Below are positions 56,833 through 64,000 of a DNA stretch of 64,000 nt, piece after piece. The stretch lies in NCBI GenBank assembly GCA_905221605.1, contig CAJNDS010000202.1, positions 184,001 through 248,000 of the forward strand, in the 5' to 3' direction. The DNA comes from Symbiodinium natans. Taxonomy: Eukaryota > Sar > Dinophyceae > Suessiales > Symbiodiniaceae. The notes beneath the pieces are model-generated. The model was not told the DNA's origin. It made no database searches and saw only the letters and a list, made by a program, of their open reading frames with translations. The first letter of the stretch is position 1. Each line of letters begins with the position of its first letter. A program made the position numbers and the translations under genes.

Positions 56833-57090
56833 TAAGTGCCCTATAAACCCTAAACTTAAACCCTTCAACCCTGACGCCCGAGAAGCCATTTCATCCGAGG
56901 CGGGCCCAGGAATGAGGGCAGGCAGATGTGGCCCCTCAGAGTTCGGCTTGAAATCTAGAATCAGGCGTCCGAGGCCATACCACGCCATGACGTTAGGGCC
57001 AAGGAAGAAGACCCTAAACCCTAAACCCTAAACCCTAAACCCTGCAAACCCTACAAACCCAGAGTGAGTCCTTGGCCGCTTCGTCAGGGC

Positions 57091-57148
57091 CCTCTGGGGC
57101 GTCGAAGCCGTCATCGTCGTCTTCGTTGCAGTACTCGACAGCCATGGC
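57091..57148 (-). CDS. Candidate acidic exon
   Basis: AMAVEYCNEDDDDGFDAPE; AG|G acceptor, GC donor. The internal Met could be a start, but the open acceptor suggests an internal exon. Confidence 0.5.
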
Positions 57149-60100
57149 CTCCATATGGGTTCAGAGGCTTCTAGGATGCCTTGGGGTGTGGGGCTTATAG
57201 GGTTTCGGCTCTCGCACTCGCACAAGGCAGGCAAGGACTCGGTCGGAAGGTTCTCACTATGACAATCCGCCAGATTCCCACTCAAGCGCAGCTCCAAACG
57301 CGATAAACCAAAAGTGGTCAACGAATCACGTGGAGGTGGAATCTCGTGCTACGAGGACAGTTCATTGACCGTTCTCGTTCCATCTGACACTACAGGTTTG
57401 TCTACTATAACGGTTCTGTCGGGTTTAGGGTTTAGGGTTTAGGGTTGTCAAGGGACACGGCTTTAGGGTTTGAGGGAGTTGGGGGGCGGAGCCCTCTTTG
57501 GCTGCACTTTTGCATCAGCCGCCACGTAGGGCAAGTCTGGGCTCAAATCCTGCACAGAAACCGAGGGTTCTTGTGGGGGTGCAGATTTAGGCTGAGTAGC
57601 ACCAACTCCCCACCCCCCCCCCCCGCCCCCAATGCCACTGATGTCGTTAGAACACTGAAGCCTGAAGTCCCAAAGCCTGATCTTGAACTAAGTTTCGGTT
57701 TAGGGTTTCGGGTTTCGGGTTTCGGGTTTAGGATTTCGGGTTCAACCCTCTGAAAATTATTCGAGACAGAAGCCTCCGAAGCCTGACAAGGGAAGCATGA
57801 ATCCAAAGGCTTTATCAGCTTGCCTCAGACGCAGGCCCACCCTAAAACCCGAAAAGCCCTAAAACCCTAAAGCTCTAGAAGCCCAACTCCACAGAATTCC
57901 TACACTTCCCTGAGCTCCCTCAGAACCCCCCTTCGACCCTAAACCCTAAACCCTAAACCCCAAACCCTAAACCCTAAACCCCCCCCGATTCAGCACAAGA
58001 CGCCTGGGCCACGATGGCGGCTGTGTGCAGAGCTCGGGCCTCGCGCCCCAACGCCTGTCTCGACGCTCCACTTCCAAGGGGGGTTTAGGGTTTAGGGTTT
58101 AGGGTTTAGGGGGGTGCCTCTAAGTGTCGGTTTGGGGGTTTAGGGTGGCAGGAGTTCGTTGATGAGACCAAAGGCCTCTGGCTCGAGAATCCTCCTGCTG
58201 TTGCCGGGTTTAGGGCTTAACGGCTCCTTGGGGGATCCTAAGGCTGAAGACTCAAAGAGACGGCTGCGCCTGCACCGCCAAATCTTCCGGGGGACATTGG
58301 ACCGCCCACCTCAGCTGGTGAAGAGGGTTCGAGGTCTTCTTGGGCGGCAGGCCGTTTAGGGCGCTGTTCTCGTGCTCCAACACCCCCACCTATTTTGAAC
58401 CAGCATTGTCCCCCAAAAAAACTTTGCCCTGAGGCCCTGTAAACCCTAAACCCTAAACCTAAAACCTAAAACCTAAACCTGAACCTTTCAGATCCTGCCA
58501 CGGACCTAACCCTGCCGAGCTACTGCAGCAACTTTGTCAGGGTCTCCTGGGCATCCTGCATATCAAAGCAGGCGGGGGGGTCGCTGACAGGGATGTTCTT
58601 GCTGGCGAACTTTTTAGGTGAACCAGGGTTTAAATCGTTGGTTGAAAGGAGTTGATCTACACCCAACAAGTGTTTTTTTGCGGGTTCTGATGAATGCTTA
58701 TCTTTTCTGCTGTGGACGGGATGGGCGACATAGTGGGGGGCCACGCTCTTCTGCAAAGGGACCTGTTGGGTTGCTCGTTTGGGTTCGTATGAGAAGCTGA
58801 CTTTGAGCCCTAAACCCTAAACCCTAAACCCTAAACCCTAAACGAATCTTCGCCGGGCCACAGCTTCCTTTTTTTCTCGCGAAGCAGGACCTGTAGTACC
58901 TGTAGCTCCACCTATCAACTTCCTGGATCCCCGATGTAGCAACCCTATAGTGCATGTTCTGGTATGCACTGCTTGGGGAATCAGAGGTTCTTATTGTGAA
59001 CTATGTCCTAAACCCTAAACCCTAAACCCTAAACCCTAAACCCGAAAACCTAAACCCTAAATATGGTAGATTCCTCATCTACGGGGCAATTAGGCTCGCA
59101 ACGCAAGTCCTTGATGATCTGCAGCGCCAGCCGGTGGCGGAAGCCTCCCGCAAGCTCTGGGCTCGCATGAAATCAATGCCATAGGTTTCGGGTTTAGGGT
59201 TTAGGGTTTTAGGGTCAGGAGGCTGGGACCATGCAGGGGTTGAGCTGTTCTTCGTTCCGGTAATCAGAACGCTGCGAGCTCGACTTTTGGCGGCCATGTC
59301 GGCATCACCCACATCACAGATCCAGCCGCTTCGAACAAAATAGGGGTTGCTGATCGAACTTCGAACAGCCAAGCCCCAACTGCATGATTCCTTACATGAA
59401 CACATCTTTTGGGTTCTGTCGAATCTTAAATTACTGGGCAGCCCACAGAGGTTGCTATGCTTCTTGTACTGCATGCGTACTTTCACAAGCCCTGTGGATA
59501 GCAGCGGGAGTCTTCAATGAAGCTCCAAGGCGCGCACATCCTGAACTCCTTTGGGCCCTGAGCCCTAAACCCCGAGTCCTAAACCCTAAACCCTAAACCC
59601 TAGACCCTAAACCCTAAACCCTAAACCCCCGAATTGATCCCAACCTTCGCTAAGTCAAGTACAGGGGAGTCAAGGGTTGCATCATTCGGGTACCCAGCAC
59701 TTCGCAGACTTCGCAAACGACCCCCGACTGCCGTCATAGGCAGTCTGTGGGTTTTCTCTCCGGTTTGGGGGGGTTCTTGCGCCCTAAACCCTAAACCCTA
59801 AACCCTAAACCCACTTCTGGGGTGCACGAGGTGCCTGCAGCGGGGGCCCTAATCTACTAGTTGCTTAAGAACCCCCCCCCCCCCCCCAAAAAAAAATGTA
59901 TATATATATATATATATATATCATATATATATATATAAAGAAAAATGAAAGAGAATCATCCCTATATTGCCCTTGTAAGGCAAGAATACTTGCCTTTTTT
60001 TTGGGTGGGGGTTCTTGCAAGCAAGTAGTAAAGCAGTATCTTAGCAGTCACTCCGTAGCCTTCGCTGAGGTAGGCCGCATAGTTCAGGCGAACTTTGGCA

Positions 60101-63100
60101 GCTTCCTCGGTCCACAGGAGCAAACTGTAAGGTTGAGGTGGGGGGGGGTGGCAACCCGGCCAACTCCAAAGTGCCAGCCTTAGTAGCAAAACAGCGACTC
60201 CCGACAACCGAAAACGGTCTCGATTTCCGCCTCCTCCTCCTCCTCCCCCTCTGCGCACCTGCCCAGCCCTGAGCCCTAAACCCGTCGTCCAGAATCTCCT
60301 AAGCCCCAATCATAAACGGGCGGGGGCTTAAACCCCAAACCCGAAACCCAGGACACATGGCCAAAACTGGCTGGTTCTGGGAATGAGGGAATGAGGTACC
60401 CTAAAGACTCCCTTAAGAGCTTATACAGTGCCCGAATTCCCTCATTCCCTACTAAGAACCAGGACCAAAACGCGCAACCCTTGGCCCTACACAAAGGCCC
60501 CGGCCAGGCAGAGTGCCGGGTGTGACAACTCGCGGCGCTCCACGATGGCCAGCGCGCGCTCCATCATCCTCAGGGGCGTAGGAGCCTGGGGGGGGGGTTG
60601 GATGGAGAGATGTTCAGGGTCTACAGCGCTCATAGCTGATATTCGGCACTCTATATATTCTGGGCGGGTTTTGGGGTGCAGAGGTTGACTGGGGAGATTT
60701 TCAGAGTCTACGCACTAGGTACTGATATTGGAAAGTCTGTACCACTTCCATCTGTGACCAGCACCGGCACCCCAAACAGAACCCGAAGTCCTGATACCTC
60801 GCCCGAGGAGGCCCTTCTCTCGCAGCGTCCTCGCCATGGAGGTGTACCTCGTGCAGGTACAAGTAAAACCCGACTCCGTAAACACTCCTCCTACAAAACC
60901 TCGAAACTTCCTATAAAGCTTGCTTTCCTCCCCCTCCCGCCTCCTTTAAACAAGTTTCTTTGTGCAACTTGATGTTTTTTTTTTTGCTTGGGCTTGTGGT
61001 ATATTTAGGTTTGCGTCCTAGAACTCCAAACCCCAATAAACGATCATTAGTGCGCCCCGCTAGCTGTAGCATTCAACCATTCTATATGTAATACATGCAA
61101 TTGTGGGTGCAAGCCGGCAACAGGCAGAGACTAGCAATGTTTCCATCTTGTCCAAGCCACTGCACGGCTGTTTCGAGGCTGTCCTGCGTCCATGCTCCGA
61201 AACATCCGCGGCAGTCTCTTAGGTTAGGAAGCCGTGCAGTCAGAGTCATATAGCCCGCTCAGATGCTTATGAATAAAGTAGGGCCCTGTCCTTCCCTACG
61301 AAGCCCACCATTCCCGCATGGTAACCTACGCAGTCTCTGTTCCAGGATTGGCTATTCTAACCTATAATGCTTTAAAAGGCCCTTTATAGGGATACCCTAT
61401 AATCCCTTGAAAGGCCCTTTATAGGGTTCATTATGGGGGATTCTAAGGCCTAATAGCCCATCCTGGTTCTACAGCCCCCAACTTCACTTCTCAGGGTTGA
61501 GGGTTCCGGTGCCTCCGACAAGCATGGAGTGGGTTTAGGGTTTAGGGCTTAGGGTTTAAGGGTTAGGGCTTGCGTAAGTCTTTGTAGCAGTCCCAGTAAG
61601 AAACGAAGCGCATAAAAAGGTTGAACGTTTCATTGGGGGTTGATCTACTTCTTTGGCCGTTCTGGTGTTTCTTTCTGGTAGGATGTTCTTGAGAGTTAGG
61701 GTATCAACACTAACGATAAGGATCCATGTCTGAGATAAACCCCCAGCCATGTCAGACACTTGTGTCCCACCACCATGTTGGTCACCCCCCCCCGCCCCAC
61801 AGCCGGAGCTGATTAGCAAGTCTGCCGCGAGAAAATCACAGGATACCCTGAATCCTGAGCCCGTTTGCGTGAACGAGCCCAAGAAACCCCCGAAATGAAA
61901 GAATCCGCGTTAATGCATCATAAGAACCGTCATTCAGCGTATTGAACCTGCATGGTTTACCAACCTGTTAACCATCCTAAATAAGGCTATGAAACCCGCA
62001 GCCAGTCCAGCACATCTTCCGACGCGACGGAGAGGTGTGTCCAGGCAATCTCCTTCGGCCTTTGCAAGGCTCACGAACAGCCCCCATGAGAACAAGAGTT
62101 AAAGGGTTGCTTGTAGATAATCGGGTCCCTAATACAAACCAAGTCTTACCGAAAAAAGAAGAATAAGAAAAGGGCTTGTTGGGTTCATGGGCTTCACCGA
62201 TAACCTAAGAATGAGAAGTGTTGTTTCTTGTTTAACGAACCGGGCTTCATGGAGTGCCCAAAGGAGGGGGGAATGCTGTTGACGCTGCTGAGGGTTGTTA
62301 TGGAATGACAGATCAGATCGGCAGCACGAGGCCTTTGCAACTTCAAAGTGCCGACCTTTTTTTTTTGTGTGTGTGTGTGTGTGCAGCGATAATACACGTT
62401 ATGAGCGTACTTCAGCACTTCACATTTCATAGCAGTTCTGATGACTTTGTACAGGCCACAGCCGCGAAGTTCCTCTAGGGCTCCGGCTTGTCTAACAAAC
62501 TGACATGCTGCATTTGCTTTCATCATTCTAGGCTCTGAGCCTTGTAGTGCCGGAGACTTGTACTTGCGCCCCCACCCCCCCCATACACAACTTACAGCAG
62601 CAACTAGTAAGCCGCTGCAGCGCGGTTAGGCCACGTATCCCCAGTTCGCACCCTCACCAAGTAGTCTCCCCCGAAAACTCACAACCTGGTGCGTCTGGCG
62701 ACTTCTTCTTCTCTTCGACTTCCGGGCTCCGATACAAGGTGCGCTCCAGCTCAGACTCCTGTGCCACATCAAATGAAGAAAAGGTGCCAGGCTCAACGTT
62801 TCGGAAAATGGCTACGCTCGCTGGGCGCGGCCCTGACCCTGATTCTGCGATCCCCTCCACCGCCGAGCCAGAGTGTTGTGCAAAACTCCCGAATCTACGA
62901 TGGTATCCCGTCAAAAACTAGAATATACTGTGCTACTCTGTATAAAGCACTACAAGCCTGACATGCTACCAAAACTGGAAATACATGATTGTCAGCAGGG
63001 CTGGGCGGAGGTGTGAGATTAAGGATAATCACTCAAAACCCTAAACCCGAAACCCTAAACCAGAGGAAAACATCTACAGCTCTGGCCAGTAGCTCTACAC

Positions 63101-63420
63101 CATAAGTTTCCCCCAATGCAAAACGCACATGGGGTTTTGCGGTTCCTTTCCTTATAAACTGTCTAAACCCCAGCCTTGCACCCCTTTGTCTTGCAACTGG
63201 TCTGAGAGCTAGACTGCCCCAAGCCACAAACTGACACTTTCCTTGGAACCATAACCTTGGCTCTGTACAAAAAGAGAAATTGCAAACTTCTATGTATAGT
63301 TAGTGGGTAGGAGGTTGCTTTCAATGTACAAAAGGGAAGGGGCTTTCACGAAACTTCGGCCTCTGTGCTGGGATCTGTCTCCCTCGTTTCCCGGCTCGTC
63401 TCTGCTGTGAGCCAGTCGGC
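57091..63420 (-). CDS. Multi-exon gene(s), part resembling kinesin-light-chain-type TPR
   Basis: Candidate exons obeying AG|G and GC/GA/GT rules: 63382-63420 (ADWLTAETSRETR), 62686-62758 (ESELERTLYRSPEVEEKKKS), 61996-62052 (EIAWTHLSVASEDVLDWLR), 60539-60568 (MMERALAIV), 60060-60105 (EAAKVRLNYAAYLSE), 59110-59144 (FRHRLALQIIK), 58865-58890 (VLLREKKR), 58004-58039 (ARALHTAAIVAQ), 57091-57148 (AMAVEYCNEDDDDGFDAPE). Phase is continuous from 60060-60105 through 59110-59144 to 58865-58890. The segments ERALAIV and LNYAAYLSE resemble helices A and B of kinesin-light-chain-type TPR repeats; this is a weak family guess from short pieces. More than one gene may be present. Many ex­ons are probably still missing. 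Confidence 0.5.
58004..58039 (-). CDS. Candidate exon, 36 nt
   Basis: 12 codons, ARALHTAAIVAQ; AG|G acceptor, GC donor. Confidence 0.45.
58865..58890 (-). CDS. Candidate exon, 26 nt
   Basis: VLLREKKR, phase 0 after 59110-59144; GC donor. Confidence 0.45.
59110..59144 (-). CDS. Candidate exon
   Basis: FRHRLALQIIK, completing the codon left open by 60060-60105. GA donor. Confidence 0.55.
59853..60033. mobile_element. Palindromic element, family 4, enlarged
   Basis: Same ends, but the AACCCC run has grown to a C(16)A(9) tract followed by a TA microsatellite (59895-59937). Confidence 0.78.
60060..60105 (-). CDS. Candidate TPR-like exon
   Basis: EAAKVRLNYAAYLSE, the clearest coding peptide of this stretch; GC donor, in phase with 59110-59144. 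Confidence 0.65.
60369..60463. mobile_element. Palindromic element, family 8
   Basis: CTGGTTCT, GAATGAGGGAATGAGGTACC and inverted copies. Confidence 0.82.
60539..60568 (-). CDS. Candidate TPR-like exon
   Basis: MMERALAIV, resembling the RALAI helix of kinesin-light-chain TPRs. GC donor. Confidence 0.5.
61340..61470. mobile_element. Single palindromic element
   Basis: AGGATTGGCTATTCTAACC near one end and GATTCTAAGGCCTAATAGCC near the other; internal repeat AAAGGCCCTTTATAGGG occurs twice. Confidence 0.6.
61996..62052 (-). CDS. Candidate exon
   Basis: 19 codons, EIAWTHLSVASEDVLDWLR; AG|G acceptor, GT donor. Confidence 0.55.
62686..62758 (-). CDS. Candidate exon, charged
   Basis: ESELERTLYRSPEVEEKKKS and four more residues; AG|G acceptor, GT donor. 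Confidence 0.55.
63382..63420 (-). CDS. Candidate exon
   Basis: 13 codons, ADWLTAETSRETR; AG|G acceptor, GA donor. Confidence 0.45.
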
Positions 63421-64000
63421 CTGCAGATCCGCACAATGGTAAGGGGGTGTTCGGGGTCTTAGGGGTAGAGGGCGTTGAGGGCTGTAAGGTTTGCGGGTGT
63501 TGGAGCTTTAGAGCCCCGGGGCTCTGGGAGTTAAGGGATAGAGCATATCGACCCCCCCCCCCCCCCCCCCGCCAAAAAAAAAAAAAAAACCCAAAACCCC
63601 CTGTCGCAGCTCCTCCAGAGCCAATTGTAGTAAGCTTCAGCGATCACAGCCCCGATTTTTATGGCAGTAGGTGCCCTAGAAGTTTAGCCGGCCAGGCACG
63701 AAGGTTTCGACGCGCACGCTCACACGAGGAGGGCAAGCTTCATGGGTTCAAGTCAGGCGCACATTTAGGGTTAGGGGTTTAGGGTGTAGGGTTTAGGGTT
63801 TACTGGACCTTGCACCGTCAAACCGGAAGCCATCCGGCACATGATGCAATCTCCCTTCCAAAGTGGGCGCCGGCCGCTACAAGCTGTGGTGTGACACGAC
63901 TCTGCCATTCACTGATGAGCGACTGCTTGAAAAAGCACATCTACTGAGCCTACTGATTGCTGCCTAAGATTGCTCTTAGTGTGGGAATCTGGGAATCGGG

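Noticed and set aside
1-64000. CRISPR array or prokaryotic operons
   Set aside because: The tandem heptamers have no spacers, there are no ribosome-binding-site-led ORFs, and the genes contain spliceosomal-type introns.

Overview
The window looks like dinoflagellate nuclear DNA. Three things point that way: telomere-type CCCTAAA/TTTAGGG repeats are scattered through the whole sequence, genes are cut into very short exons, and the introns I could resolve nearly all use GC or GA (rarely GT) donors with an invariant AG|G acceptor. This is the known dinoflagellate splicing style. I cannot resolve the species. Long ORFs are mostly noise here. The real genes were found by reading short conserved peptides between AG|G acceptors and GC/GA/GT donors and checking that codon phase carries from exon to exon.

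Layout, all confident genes on the minus strand. (1) About 1.5-5.2 kb: exons of an IQ-motif (calmodulin-binding type) protein. (2) 13.67-27.61 kb: an almost complete eIF4A DEAD-box helicase in 27 exons averaging 42 nt; the exons join in frame to 376 codons plus stop, and only a short N-terminus is missing. (3) 34.24-36.34 kb: a TPR-repeat protein fused to a hedgehog/intein-like (Hint) domain, with an unusually long uninterrupted exon, one apparent frameshift and one intron. (4) 37.3-43.5 kb: a protein with two WW domains and C-terminal IQ-like exons. (5) 44.7-52.5 kb: a phase-consistent chain of exons for an unrecognised protein with a proline-rich stretch, possibly the upstream part of gene 4. 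(6) 57-63.4 kb: further exons, some resembling kinesin-light-chain-type TPR repeats.

Between exons the DNA holds telomere-like arrays of both orientations (largest at 12.98-13.30 and 40.86-41.14 kb, plus a degenerate 1.2-kb array at 54.8-56.0 kb), at least ten families of about 70-180 bp palindromic MITE-like elements present in 2-4 copies each, composite C(n)A(n) mononucleotide tracts of constant polarity, a 190-bp nearly pure C tract, and AT-rich microsatellites. About 5.2-13 kb and 28-34 kb have no gene I can support firmly.

The genes show no obvious shared pathway. Their common same-strand orientation fits the unidirectional gene clusters of dinoflagellates.
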